Shown piece after piece: positions 1 through 14,149 of a stretch of 64,000 nt of DNA. The notes beneath the pieces were generated by a model. It ran no database searches, had not been told where the DNA came from, and worked only from the letters and a program-made list of their open reading frames with translations. The stretch is from assembly GCA_051294375.1 (NCBI GenBank), contig CM119265.1:20742221-20806220 (forward strand), written 5' to 3'. Origin of the DNA: Paraspadella gotoi. Lineage: Eukaryota; Chaetognatha. Both the position numbers and the translations under genes were made by a program. How positions within the stretch are numbered: the first letter of the stretch is position 1; every line of letters begins with the position of its first letter.

Positions 1-696
1 CCTCGTCACGAGTCAACTTCGAACGTGTTAACGGGGAGGGAAATCCCGCTTGTGACTTCGAGCGGCGGACGCGAAAGGCGAATACATTGAGGTAAATAAT
101 CACGAGCAAGATTTAAAAAGTTAAGAAAAGGTTATGACATGGTGAGATATCTTGAATTGAGTAATAAATGTGCGAAAAATAGTAAATTACTTACGACATT
201 GGAAAGTATTTGAAAAGAGTAAAGCGATGGAAAAAAGCGATTGAAAGATCAGAGAGAGCGATAGACATTAAAGTTGAAGAGCGATGAATGATTCGTTTGA
301 GAAGGTTTTTCTCATGAGGTTGAAATTACGATGGGTTTACGATACGCGCGTGCGAGGAGAGAGAGAGAGGAGGAGAGACAGGAAGGAGAGAGAGAGAGAG
401 AAGAGAGAGAGAAAGAAGAGAGAGAGAGAGAGAGAGAATGTATGCAGTGTAGGGGATAGTATGAAGGTAAGAAATTCAATAGAAGAAAAAAGCGTTTTTT
501 TCGAATATACAAAAAATACATAGAAAAGATTTATAGCGAAAAAGAAAGATTGAAAGAAATTACATATGGGAATTTGATCAAGGGTTAGAGTTATCTATCT
601 TTGATTGGAATAGAGAATCAGTAAATCATCTGAGTCAGAAGCAAAGGATCTAGATCCAAAATTTGGTTTTTTGGTATTTCTCTTTACGTTTGTCAT

Positions 697-714
697 TCTC
701 TCTCTCTCTTCTCT

Positions 715-769
<55 letters not shown>
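697..769. repeat. (CT)n microsatellite
   Basis: A slightly interrupted (CT)n tract. Similar tracts lie at about 358-437 (GA), 1540-1645 (GA), 3176-3232 (GA), 7573-7625 (GA), 8740-8774 (CT) and 54276-54305 (GA). Confidence 0.95.
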
Positions 770-770
<1 letters not shown>

Positions 771-1594
771 AGTGAATTATTTCCGTGGTCGTCAATTCGA
801 ACATCTTATATCTGAGTCATAACAACTTTTGCTTCCGAAAGATGATCAATAGCAAGTTTCGTTTTACCCCAGATTTTTTTCTCCGTCCGTGACGAAGTCA
901 CGAATGTCCAATCCAGGATTCATTCAATTCATAATGTAAATTTGGTTTTTAAGTCTGAGAATTTAACTCAGCTTTTTTCCTCTCACCTTTTCTCACCCTC
1001 GAAGCGACTCGGGAACTATGTGCTAAAATATACGACTTTACATGATTATTCAGACTTTTTATCATATATAAAGTTCGTCAGAGCAGCTGTCGGAAGATTC
1101 TTCACTTTTGACCGCGCCGAATCCGCTGGGATTTTCGCCGACCGGCTGTCGCCTGTCGGCCGTTCGGCTGTCAGCCCGAAATCTTCTGTCGGTTTTTCCG
1201 AAACGAATTTCTTGACGAAGTTTCGAATCGACATAATCCGATCTCTTTTGCCCCGATGAAAAAACATCATGGGAAATGCGGGCTTTTGTTCTGAACAGAG
1301 GGTGTTGAGTCCAGAGTCCAGAGTTGGAAAGAGAAATACAGATTTTGGCTTCTTTGATCAACGCGTATGTTTCCAATGGCATGTGAAACTTCACAATGAT
1401 CGACGGTTTAAGCTTGGTAAAGATTTTCCGAAGATTCTCTCTCTCTTCTTTCGTCACATTTCGCCTTTCTTTTAATACTACGTCCATTCTAATCTCTTTC
1501 CACTGCAAAACCTCATGATCTGTCTGCTTTAAGAACGGAGAGGAGGAGAGAGAGAGAAATAAGAAGAGGAGAGAGAAAGAGAGAAGAGAGAGAT

Positions 1595-1630
<36 letters not shown>

Positions 1631-1908
1631 GAGTGAGAGAGAGAAATGTGTATATAGACGAGCGTGCCCTTTTCAACTACGAATCAGATAACAAAACGAG
1701 TTTAAATACAAATAAAGATGTTGAAAAGATGGTATGTTGTAAATAAAAAATAGAAGCTTGCTTATTCTACATTCAGCGCGAACAAGCTATTCAAGATTTC
1801 CCTCACAATTCATGTATGAGTTTCAAAATCTCCATGCGTTTTTCCAAAAAAGGTTAAATTAATTTCCTCTTTCTCGCGGTTTCAAGTTCACGTCAGCGAC
1901 TAGACAGG

Positions 1909-1912
<4 letters not shown>

Positions 1913-1992
<80 letters not shown>

Positions 1993-1994
1993 GT
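1913..1994. repeat. (CT)n microsatellite
   Basis: A dinucleotide tract with two short interruptions. Confidence 0.95.
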
Positions 1995-3201
1995 CTGACC
2001 TAGTGCGCCTAAAACGTCTTTTACTGATTTTATGTCTTTTGACTTTTCGTCTCGTCATTGCGTCGTCTCCTGCCAAAACAAATCGAGATCTTAGATCCGT
2101 CGTAAACCGACGATCATTTTCGCCGAGCCGTTCCCGACTCGTAAACACTGGGTTCGATCTCCTGACGTACCAGGCTCGTTCCGCAGAGGTAAGATTCTCG
2201 ATCGCGTTTTATTCTTCCCCCCCTCCTAAAGTTTTCTCCTTAGGTTCCTTTCTGTTCCTCTTCTTATTTTCGCTTGTTGCCGCCGACGTCCGCGCCTGCC
2301 ACTAGAGAGGCGTGGGAAGTGCCCGTTCCAGCTGAGTGAAACATCTTTCGAACCTCTCGTTGTACATTCCAGTTTCATTGACTGATGGTTGTTGTGATCG
2401 GCCTGTGAAATGTGAGTCTGCCTTTAACGCGCGTTCTCTCGAGGTCGTCCGTTAAGAAGGCTTTGGCTTTATCGGTTGAATCTCGAAGATTAGATGTACT
2501 CCGCAGAGCAACTTAAAACTCACTTTTCGGTGCGTCTGTCGTCCTCAGCGGTTGATGTCTTTTCCATCGTCTCTCCCACTTACCGTTAAAAATGCGTATA
2601 ATTTGTCTATAGTTGGTTGCTCCATTTGTTAAAACAGAAAAACCTCAAATCTAAGGGACTCTAGCCGCCGCCTCAGGAAATTCCTAAAACTATAAAGGAC
2701 ATGTCATAAAATATATGGCTAAAGAAAAGTTATTGTACATCGTATTTCATGTCATGTTAGTCATCCATTTCACATAATTCATTGTCATGTCACGAATACA
2801 CGGGTTAATAAGGCAATCACTTTGACGGCCCGCAACACATTTGATACCGTTTACTCCAGTTCCCTCTTGTCTCTTAATTTACTTGTACGCTAAAATAATT
2901 TTAAATTAGATCTAATCGGCGATAGATGCGACTATGACAATGACGGACAAAAGACGTTCCGCCGCTCGCCGACGATTTAACACATCTTCTTTCCGAGCGA
3001 CCGTAACCCGAAGTTCAACGAGAACTACTTTTTCGGCCTTTTGTCCTGTCGGATGACTCGACAGATAAAAGACAGCAGACATCGACCTCAGACAATCAAC
3101 CTCAATATCGGGAAATTTTCGCTTGATATATTTCTAAGAGGAAAAATCTGTCTCCTGAATGAGAGAAGAGAAATGAGAGAGAGAGAGCAGAGAAGAAGAG
3201 A

Positions 3202-3233
<32 letters not shown>

Positions 3234-6200
3234 AGACGTTTGCCAGAGAAGAGATATTGACGACATTATGAAATAACAAAAAAAAAAAGTTTTTCTTCAT
3301 AGCCCAGGATGAAGCTGCTCAACCAGCCAAATTAATAGACTGAAGGACGACCTCGTTTAATTAACGATTATTTATCCGTTACAATTTTCAATATTAATAG
3401 TGTGTGAGCACACTTGTCCATAAGTCAAAAAAACAAACAAAAAACTAATGTGATAGCATAAGGATATCGTTTAAAACGAGGAATCATGCTATACTTTGCT
3501 TCCCTCCACTAATTAGTATAAATCTTCTTCATTTGCACCCAACTCGATTACAAAGAATATCTCTATCATTGGCCTACCGTAGATTATTATATGCTATTAT
3601 AGTATTTACCTTTTATGCTTCATTACCCTCTCCTCTTCGTCCTGCTTTGCCCTCTTTCGCCTGTTCGCTTCTCTGCCTATCCTTTTCTACAATTCATACT
3701 TCTATACTCTCTCCTTCATAATTTTCATCTCTCCTCCTTTACTCTTACATCCATATTTTCCTCTTCCGAGATCGGTGGCGTCCACCAGGCATTGTGACCT
3801 ATCGTAACCCGGCCGGATCAAAATCGTCGCTAGGTCGTCGTCGTCATTGCGTAAAGATTATCAATCAATAGAAGAATTCTTGAAATGTGCAACGGGTGAA
3901 TGAATGTGAGGACAGAAACAGGAGAGACGTATGATTAGTTCAAATAATAGTAAATAGCGATCCTCGCTAAGGGATGTAAAAGTCATTTTGATTTTCGAGA
4001 CTCAGAGTACACACGTTTGCTTAATGCTTTTTTTTTTTTATTATTTCTTGTATTAACTTTTCTAAGCATTCCTTTAACGTTCCTACCTTCTTACAAAAGC
4101 AATCATATCAAATGTAATAATCAAGCCGAAAAAAAGTTTGGAAAATTGAGTATATGTATAGTGGTAATTATCCGTATCTTTGAACTGTTGGGTTATCCTG
4201 GAACGCATAGGACACGCTCAATATTAAATCTACTAGCGGGGATCAAAGAATCAAAAGTTTTTTTTAGCTTGAGCATTCACGAGCATGCTAGCAGCTATGG
4301 AATTTTCGCCATACAAAAACAAAACAAACAAAAAATCCCAACAAGCTACATAAACTTTTGATAACCCGTCATAATTCTCATGAACAATATGAGTACAAAA
4401 CAATTTTTTTTTAGAAAATAACTTTACAAACCCCAGAAAGTTTTTTTTTCTAACCGAACTAGAGGTTCGCTTTCCATTCCTTACTCTCGCAAATTCCCCC
4501 GCCGCCTTACCTCCTTTCAGCTCACTCTCAGTTTCCGATCCCCGAACGAGAGAGAGAGAGAGAAGAGAGTGAGAGCAGACGAGAGAGAGAGAATGAAGAA
4601 GAGAATCGAATCGGACAACCTTTGTTTTGTTTTCTCTTCTTCTTTTGTACCGCCTAAAATCTCTAGACAGTCTGAGGTGACAGAGACGATTTCAATTGCA
4701 AACTTGTATAGGTATTTCTTTGATTTTTTTTTTTTTATCAACATTGGCGTCAAAATCAGAACATATCGAAAAACACAGAAGTACCTACTAATTGAAGTAC
4801 TTAAATGACGAGACCTTAATGAATATAAGAGGGACTATTCTTGACTACAATAATTTAACATAATAACAAGAACCGGTAATTCTAATGTGTGTATTGTCGC
4901 GCTGCAGTTGACTTCTTACTTTTTACGTGAATTATTCTCATTTGATTACATGTATTAACATGACATGAACAGTGCTCTAAGAAAGACTTTTTTAAGCCCT
5001 CTGTGAATTGTTATGACATGCACTGCACAAAATTCCATTTTTCTCTCCTTATTGTTTTAGAATTCCTCGAAGGCGGCGCTAGCAGGATTCTGCTTAGATC
5101 CCTTGAGTGTGCTTTTTTCTGTCTTAACATAATGAGCAACCTAACTACTAGCAGCAATTATTAATATGTACTTTTAGGATGTAATGTGGAGCACATGGAC
5201 GACGAAGGCCAGACGATAGGACCCGACCGAAAAGTGACTGATAGAATTGCTCCGCGAATACTCGCGGCGTAACTAAAGAAGATAAAGAAGTCTTTAAAAG
5301 ACGCCTCTCGCGGAGAAAAAATAGTGAACAAAGCATTGTTCTCTGTCTAATCTCGTTTCTTTTTCTCTTCTACTATATTTCTTTCTTTATTAATTTTGAA
5401 ATAATTTGAAATCATTTCATTGTTATTTTTCGCTACGAGACAATTATTTGACCCATGTTAACAACGAGGCGTAAAGCGGCGCAATCCATTTCCTTTCCTT
5501 AGTTCCCCCCCTTTTTTTCACCTGACTACCATTTTGTTTGAGCATTTTTTCCCTTTTTTCTCTCTTTTTTTCTCCCTTCCTAGTCGCCCACCCCGTTTCT
5601 TACCCCTCTCTCTCTACCACCCCTTCCATCTCCCTCGCAGTCTCACCGTCTCTCCCCTCAGATCTGCTTTCGCATGCGTTATCCTCACAAATCCTTTCCT
5701 CTTCTCCTGTTTGTTCTCTAAATTTTCTTTCTGGCGAAATTCGGGTCCACCGTCGCTGAAAAAAAAAAATAGAAAATCGCGCTTTCGAGTCTCTTTACTC
5801 GGCCTTATAATCTCTTGTCTCCTTCTGCTTCTTCTAATTTTTTTTCATTTCTCCTTCTCTCTTTTAGTTTTTCTCCTTCTCGCTACTTATTAATCCTCAC
5901 GCTTCCTTACCGTTTGTGTTTTTTTTAATTTAGTAACGTTTTACTTTTCTTTCTTCGTTCTCTTCTATTTTTTCCGTCTCTTCTCTTCCGCCTCATATGT
6001 CTCCCTCTCCTGCTTTGTTCTCTCTCCTCCTTATTTGGTCGTCTCCTTCCCGCGGCGCATATCGACTTCTGTTTACCGGCTGCATTCGAGTCTTTATAAC
6101 TTCCACAGAGCGAGAGAGGAGATGGCGCGAGTGGACTCGTGTCACGACGGACATGAGAAATGAAATTCGGGATTGGATCAACTCGTGTTTGTTGCGGTTT

Positions 6201-7567
6201 GTGAGGCCGGTCGAATTACTCTAGGTCAGGTCGTAGCGACCGAGAGGCAAAAGCCCTCACCACGAAAAATTCACGACGTGTCGTTCTACAGTAAGGGCAC
6301 GCTCTTGGGCAGGGGCTAAACAATTTGCAAAAGACTCAGTTTATATTATCCTTAGTTCTTTATTTCACAATAACATTTTAATCTCTGAAAGACATCCTGG
6401 AAACATTCGTAAGGAAGAATGATAACATCTGTTAAATGAACTGTTAAATCACTAGCTAACTTTTAAATTTTAACTGTTAAACTAGAATAAGTGTTAAAGT
6501 ACATACATTTGTATTGTTATACATATTCAGTAATTTTCGCCTCAGATAAGAGTCTCATAATTGTTCATTAAAATTACATGTATATTAGCGGCGTAGTCAA
6601 AAATTACCTAATTAACCTTATTAATTAAATATCTATAAAGTGAGACGCAAACACACATTAGACTTATGACAATTTAATGTTAAAAATAAAGTTATATATA
6701 AATTTTCCAATTTTACGCAGTAGGCCCATAATTATAGCTAGTACTGTAAACCCAATAAATGTTGAAGATTTCAAAACAGTTTTATGTCTAAGATTTTTTG
6801 CAGATTGATTCGTTCATAGAAAAAAGTTGATAAAAGAGAAATATAACTCTTTTTGAAAATTCTTCATTAAGTGGGGTCAAATAATTAAAAAAGCATTATT
6901 TTAAACTGAAATTTAACTTTTTATAATTAAATATAGTTTTTGAATTTATAACCTACTTAATGAACAGAATTTTTATAAAAATGAATTATTCATTTTCTTT
7001 TTCAACTTTTGACGAGGATTCAAATCTGCGAATCAATTAAAAAAAGCCTAGATATTTTGAACTTTCGATTTAATAGGATAGTTACTTATATAAATATTAG
7101 CCTACGCGAAAACCAAAAACATAAATTAACTTTTTTTACAAATAATGTTCACTTGATGTGTATTGTTGTTCATAATTGACTTTTAGAATTTTAGTATGTT
7201 TAAGCTTATCGCACTACGCCTTCAATGTTTAATTGTATACTGAAGTATAACCTCTGTCATATTTAATCTATTAAATAAATTCGTTCTCTCTCCTCTCTCT
7301 CTACTCTCTCTCTCTCATCTTCTCCTTCTCGTTCTCTCTCTCTCAATTGTTCTCAGTTGAATTTCCGAAAACACCTCGTCCAAGTGGGAGGTTGGTTCTT
7401 CAAGTTTTGCATTTGCTAAGCCCGCCCCAGCGAAAGCGGAGCAAACCAGAAGATGGTTTTTTCTGTGGTAATAAAAAGGGAAAAAAAAACATGAACTATT
7501 TTTTTACAAAAATTTCCAACACGAACGACACAGATTCAGAGCAAGCCTAACATGCAAGAGAGCGATC

Positions 7568-7611
<44 letters not shown>

Positions 7612-8024
7612 TAGAGCATGAGAGAGAAAGAGAGAGTCAAATGAGATTAAAAAATTTTACAATTCTTTGGGGGCCTGAAAATTGTTCTTTGAATTTGAGA
7701 TAATGCAAAACGCAATGTTATAAATTTAAATAAATTCGGCCAGAGTCTCTCTTTCAGTTGATTACGCATTTCCGATTTTTTCTTCGATTCTTTGTCACTC
7801 AATCTCTCTCACTCTATCTTTTTTTTTTCCTGCCTCTTTTTCTTTCTCCTTGTCTTTGTTCTCAACCTCCTCCCTCCCCCACACCTAAGAAAAGAACCGC
7901 CCTCCATTCTTTCTTTTTCTCTCTCCCTCTCTCTCTCTCTTTTTTTTTCTTGTTGCAAGATTTGTACAAATTTTAGTAAAATTCTCTATGGTATAATCAT
8001 TTTTTTCGTTGTGTCATAGAGATT

Positions 8025-8097
8025 ACAAAGAATTTAATATAGGTTTATTAACGAAAAATAAAATCGTTGTTAATAAAACCTATATTAAATTCTTTGT
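8025..8097. repeat. Hairpin with ~30-bp arms, flanked by 13-bp direct repeats
   Basis: Arm 8025-8054 is complementary to 8064-8097 with a small indel. The sequence AGTAAAATTCTCT occurs at 7975-7987 and again at 8098-8110, like a duplicated target, although it abuts the hairpin on one side only. Confidence 0.75.
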
Positions 8098-8110
8098 AGT
8101 AAAATTCTCT

Positions 8111-8735
8111 GTAGGTTCTACGTTATATTTTAAACTGTAGGCTTAAAATCTGTCAAGGATGAAAACCGATGTGATGAAACAACAATGTTCTCAATGATGA
8201 TAAGGCAACAAGCTCCTTGCATTTCTACATTGGTTTATTTGCCTATCAAGCGTCACCAAGCAATCAAAGATTTAATTTTTTAAGAATAGATGAATTCGCG
8301 TATATTTTTTTCAAAATCATTCCTTTTTGTTAAAAAGTAAAAATATATATATTTACATACTGCATATTTGTCTTTCGAAGTGATAAGTTGAACATGAAAA
8401 TACTTACAAATAGAGTGAGGGCGTTTTGGGGATATTTGCTGTAATTTTTTTTTTTTTTTAAATCTGTGTTTTTTCCCGATATTCCTCTCTTACTCTCTCT
8501 TTTTTGTATTTATATAATTTTTCTTAATTTCTCTTCTTTTAGTTCTTATCCTCTACTATTCTTTTTTTTTTATTCTTCTCTCCCTCCGTCTCTCTGTATC
8601 ATTTTCTCTTTCTCTCTCCTTCGCCCCTTGTCTCTCCCCCATCCCTCTTTATCTCTCTCTTCGCCGGCTTTCCAATTACCGGTAAAACTCTTTCCATATC
8701 ACGTTCCTTCCAAAACCGAGCCGGGGGGAAACGGA

Positions 8736-8777
<42 letters not shown>

Positions 8778-9219
8778 ATCCTCTTCACAAAGACTCGTTT
8801 CTCTTTTTTCTTTCAGTTTTTGCCGAATTTCTAGACAAAAAAATTGGCTAGACCCTCTTCAAAGATGTTTAAAAAGAAAACAAACAGATGAGATGGAATT
8901 TTTCTTATTTTTCTTTTTTTTTTTGTGTGTTAAAAATTTTGTTTCACACTTTATTCCCGTTGAGCGAGAGAACTGGCGAAGCGAAAGGGGTTTGAGATGT
9001 AGGGAAATCAAAAGGGGGGGCTGTTCGTGATGGAAAGATCCACAACTCGCGGGGAAATCGAGGAAAAATATGCAAAGATCCGGAAAGATTCGAAATTATT
9101 TGAAAAAACGGGGAGAGATGGAGATAATATATTCCAATTATAGACAATAGACAGTGTCAGTGTAATCGGCAGCTGAACATATGGAGCGTTGAATAAATAC
9201 AGCTTTTTTGAACTAAGTA
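8111..9219. other. No gene recognised
   Basis: Pyrimidine-rich plus-strand sequence (8460-8835) with a (CT)n tract, then mixed sequence. Nothing domain-like was seen. Confidence 0.55.
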
Positions 9220-9310
9220 AATACCTATTATCTAACTTTGGTCTACCTAAGTTTTTATCANNNNNNNNNNATACCTATTATCTAACCTTGATCTACCTAA
9301 GTTTTTATCT
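9220..9310. repeat. Direct repeat split by a 10-N gap
   Basis: ATACCTATTATCTAAC and the following ~24 bases occur on both sides of the Ns at 9261-9270, with three differences. This may be overlapping contig ends not merged, or a short tandem repeat. Confidence 0.7.
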
Positions 9311-9378
9311 TGTCAAGGGATGACGGCCTTGACCCACGATACCCGAAATCATAAGCAAGTTTGTTTATAAATTAATGA

Positions 9379-9662
9379 NNNNNNNNNNNNNNNNNNNNNN
9401 NNNNNNNNNNNNNNNNNNNNNNNNNNNNNNNNNNNNNNNNNNNNNNNNNNNNNNNNNNNNNNNNNNNNNNNNNNNNNNNNNNNNNNNNNNNNNNNNNNNN
9501 NNNNNNNNNNNNNNNNNNNNNNNNNNNNNNNNNNNNNNNNNNNNNNNNNNNNNNNNNNNNNNNNNNNNNNNNNNNNNNNNNNNNNNNNNNNNNNNNNNNN
9601 NNNNNNNNNNNNNNNNNNNNNNNNNNNNNNNNNNNNNNNNNNNNNNNNNNNNNNNNNNNNNN
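9379..9662. other. Assembly gap (284 N)
   Basis: A run of N; nothing can be said of its content. Open frames across it are artefacts. Confidence 0.99.
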
Positions 9663-9963
9663 CTCAACGTGAATTACATGTAGTCTTAAACGATTTTAAT
9701 TTACGCTAAATGATTTAAAAATTAAAATGCTTGTTTTTTTGTTTTTTTTTATCTTTTTTTTAATCACGAGTTTTTCCCGATGAAGTCGCGCCAAGGTGGC
9801 AAATAAATTCTTGAAGGTCACCCCAAAGGAAACGCCGATGCTGATCGAGGAATATTTTCTCTCGAAAAGTCGACGATTCCACGAACGTAGAAAAGTCATT
9901 TCCAAACTTCCCCCAATTTAGAATCGACGCCGAAGAGATTTTTTTTTTCCGGAAGTGATTAAT

Positions 9964-10590
9964 GATTATATTAATGATTTATTGATTATTATCACTCATG
10001 TCCATCAATATTACGATTTTCGATGCATGAAATCGTGACATTTTTATATCCCAAACGCTTATATCCTCTTTTCTCCGCTATCCAAATGATGGAAAACACC
10101 ATTTATCTCACTGTGTATATAATTTACTTTACTAGAGAAGCAACGAGTGTAGTATTTATAGTTGGTGTCACTCGATACTCTCTCGGATATTTGATATCCA
10201 AAAATCTCTCCCCTACAGTTTCACTTTAATCGCAGGAAGTCTATTAATTATTATCTTTTGATAGGTTTTCTAGAAATCTGAGAAAAATAATAAGAACTTC
10301 CTGGGATTTTTCGTCGGACAATATCATTGTGTCCAGGTGATGAAAGATGTAGTCAATTTTGTGTCTCCCTCCCTTCTATCTATCCGACAATACCCTCATT
10401 CTACAAACATTACAAGACGCTTAGAGTTCTCGTTATAAAATGAGACGCGCATCTCTCATGGCTCCAAAAATACATATCCAGTGTTGAATCTCCCATACCC
10501 ATTTACGTCTCTCGATCCCATTCGCCAAGATTCCACTTTTGTCTTTCACCTGTAAGCATAATGTGACAAGACTTTATTTCGCATTTTATA
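9964..10590. repeat. Segmental duplication, copy 1
   Basis: It shares with 15641-16105 a nearly identical first ~70 bases (GATTATATTAATGATT through GCATGAAATCGTGACA) and then several shorter blocks in the same order, such as ACTTCCTGGGATTTTT and CTTTATTTCGC. No coding frame is conserved between the copies. Confidence 0.65.
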
Positions 10591-13500
10591 GGGTCGATGT
10601 TGTTTAACTTTCCAGTCATTAGGTGCGTTCACTTAGTCTGTAATAATACGTTCGGCTCAGTTGCAGTATTGGAGATGGATATCCATTATCAACAAAATCT
10701 TCAGTTCAGAAAATTCTTCTTCCATATGCGTCTTCCTGCGAGGATGAGGCCAAGAAAAAGATTGCGGGAACGTTGCAAACATCGCCCGCACCGAGCTTTT
10801 GGTCATTTTTTGGTTATGATTTTTTTCTTCGGTAGGTCTCTTGACCTCCGGCGACAAGGTGGCTATTCATCCGAATGAGGTGCCAATCTCCACACTAGCG
10901 CTCGTCAATCTCGTTAGGATGCGTACATACAACGACCTTCACATAATGTTTTTTACCATCTGTTAATAAGGCAAATTATTTGTTGAAAATAGTTGGAAAA
11001 AGATACGCAGATATACACGAATGAGTATCACTCTCAGGACTACTCACCCGACCAAAGAAGAAATGCGTAGATGTAATCCTCGCCGTACAAAGAGACCACG
11101 CAAAATAATTAAGAAATCATTAAGACGTATATAAAGTAGATATAACACAGTACATAATAATTCTGAACAACTATATGACTATAACTAACCATGACCTTTA
11201 TATATCTTCTTGCTTCGAAATGGGAGGCTAGTAAATGAAATCTAAAAAAAAATATTCCTTCATTAAGTCAGTTCACATTGAAACCCTTTCCAATGGGGGC
11301 TATACGAGAAATATTTCTTAATTTAAATGGATGAGTAAATAATAAGAATTAAATTCCTTGCTATATTTTAAAAAAATTATCAATACAATTTAACCACAAT
11401 TGATGCTTTTGCTTGTCAAATATGTGGGTTACCAGCTATATAATTTTTTTAATAACTTTGTATTTATGATAAAACAAGCAGTGTGTTGTCAAGCCGTTTC
11501 GCAAGCTTTTTAGTTTTGCGTTATAAGATAATGAAAATGACGATTTTTTTTTCACAGGACAAGAAGGTAGATGTCCCAGGACTGTTTATATCATCTGAAA
11601 AACAATTTTTTTGTATTTATCATTTTTAACCCATATTTAAAAATACATTTATCAAGCTACAACATAATAATTTTTGCTTGTTTTTACTTTAACTTGAAAA
11701 AAATATTAAGGCATTTTTATGGAATCAAAAAATTAATAATAAACAAAAATGTAATTCATTCTTTCCTTTTTCAATACAAAAGAAAAAGAAAAAAATCATA
11801 TGCCTTCATTGAAATTTTTTATTTAAAGCAAAAAAACTGTTATACTTTTACTCTGATATTTAAATCCCAAATAGCTGTCGCTAAAGGATTTAGCGGATTT
11901 TTTAATTTTAATTAAAACTTCTTTTTAGAAAGTGGTGGTCCATGGATTAGGGCTTTAATTTTTTGATACCACATCCACCTTGCTACCTCTTTTCTTTTCC
12001 AAAAGTTATTTAAAAAAAAATAACTTTTTTTAAATTACACAGTACAAATCTTTTGTTAAAATTTTAAAAATTTCGACAAACCGGGGCGTGAGTAACTCAT
12101 TTATTTCTGTTCGGTACAATATTTTTAAAATTTAAAATAAAACTGAATAAAAATTTTTTTGTCATTTTAGAGACTATATCACTTTCAGATCGTACCCATC
12201 GTATAATAAATTTATTATTTATTTCCCCCAAAAAAAAGTCTAATATTAAAAATAAAGTTAAAATTTCTTCAAAAATTATTTGGAAAAAAAATTTCATACC
12301 GAACTATGGCTACATTGAGAGATTAATGGTTTTGCATAGAAAATCAAAATATTTAAAAAAAAATAAAAAAAATTCAGCCTTTAGAAAACAAAAGGGCTAG
12401 AGCCTGATTTTTTTAGAATTGCAAAATTTTTTCCGACTCATTAAATCCTAATTATTCTCCAAGTTTTCAAAATATTTTTTTCCAAATCATTCAATCAATT
12501 TTTTTTTTATTAATTAAAATGTTATGATGTTGTTTTTTGTTTGAAAGAATTTGAAAAAAAGGGAAAAAATATAGTAATTATATTTTTTAAAGTTTTTTCT
12601 GAAAATACCTTTTAAATAAAATATTAAAATAATTAGACACAAGGGAGTTAAGCAAGAGGGAAAACTTCCCATTCATCATAAAGAGAATTTTAAAGAGTAG
12701 AAAATTGGAAAATGAATTTGTCATATTGTTATTTTAGATATTTAATTGACCTAATTAACAAAACAAATGATCATTAATAAATTAGGAAATGATGGTATAA
12801 AAAATATATCATCTTGGTCTCAGGGGTTAACTATTAGTTATCGTCGTAAAGTTTGTTTTAATAATATTAATATTTTTTTCTTGCCCATTTTTATAAAAGC
12901 AATGGTCTTAAATTTTGTTAAGCGGTTCTCGAAGCTATATTGCTCATCTTTTTTACTATTTTTATCTAGTTTTAGCTGCTTTTTTGTGGATTGGTCAAGG
13001 GTCTATTGGTCAGATACCATAATGTCCAGTAGTGTATATCGCACATATTACCAAAAGTAATGATCAGATCAATTAATTTGGCCCTCAGGGAAAACAATTT
13101 TAAAGGTACAAAAATCAGGGCACGAGACGGGTGTTTTCGCCACGTTATTTTTCATTGTGTCTACGTGTATTTCTAATTTTCTAAAAGCTTTATTTTCTTG
13201 TTAAAAACGAATTTTAAAACAATTATCGTCAAAAACTAAAAAAAAGTTCCGGGATTCGAAAAAATCCGAAATTCGAAATTTCAATTCGAAACACCGCGGC
13301 GTTGTAATTTTTCCTTTTTAAAGTTTTTCCCGATATTTATTTATTTATTTATTCATTTCGGTGTATGTTTTATTGCGTAATACTAAAACCCCCCTCACCT
13401 TTTTCAGCCCTCACCCGGGAATAGTGTTCAGCCTTATTCCCTTTTTTTTTTCCCCTTTTTATTTCCATTTCTCCAGTTTTGCTCGTATGACTCCAGCTTC

Positions 13501-14149
13501 CTCCTTTCCGTTAAAATTAAACACGCCGACCCCTCAAGAACCAAAAAGAAAACCCTTCCCTCTTACCCCCGCATAGGACAAATAAACCATCCCTGCTCCC
13601 ACCTTCGCGAAATACTTAGTACCCCTTTTCTCCCGACCTCACTAAACTTTCCCCAACTCAGTTCAATTAGGCCGAAAAAGTGCTACAGTTGGGGTTTTTT
13701 TCCGCCCGGTGACTTCTCGAGGTTTTTTTGGGGAGGAGAAAGAATAAAAAAATGGGGGAGGAGGGAAGAAAAGTCGTTGTTGTTGTCTCGTTTGTCCGTT
13801 CGTTGTTGTCGTTGTTGTCGTATTCGATGTTGTGCCGTTTAGTTTTCTGCGGTTGGTTTTTAAATCCCGGTTTCCGTAGAGGGGGTCTGTTGCCGTTTGC
13901 ATTGTATAGTTTCTATAATTTGGTGGACGAAATAAATTTACGAAAAAGAGCGAAATTGCTTGAAAAGATTGTTTTTAAAATTGTAAAAAAAAAAAAAAAT
14001 ATGGAATTTTTCCATGTAAAAAAGAAAAGAAAAACCGGTTTGAACTGTTATTGCTATAAAGTTAATTAGTTCAAAATTCGGAAAAATTATGAACAAATAT
14101 TATAACTATATGTTTCGGTAGAGTCATCACATGCACTCGTTTTTAATTT
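10591..14149. other. AT-rich spacer, no gene recognised
   Basis: Poly(A)/poly(T)-rich sequence with only short open frames. A GC-richer islet at about 10700-10900 gives no recognisable protein. Confidence 0.6.

Larger units (their letters stand above)
1..7972. other. No gene recognised
   Basis: AT-rich to mixed sequence with many purine/pyrimidine tracts. Open frames here are short, and many come from (GA)n/(CT)n low-complexity DNA. No splice-consistent conserved exon was found on either strand. GC-richer islets at about 1075-1260 and 2000-2560 show no domain. Confidence 0.6.

Noticed and set aside
312-804. Open frames rich in Arg-Glu or Leu-Ser on both strands
   Set aside because: They are translations of (GA)n/(CT)n microsatellites. 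The same applies at 1900-2148, 3041-3300, 8466-8834, 18063-18290, 45543-46212, 46486-46816 and 47364-47600.
9365-9683. Open frames of about 100 codons on both strands
   Set aside because: They consist of N bases in an assembly gap.
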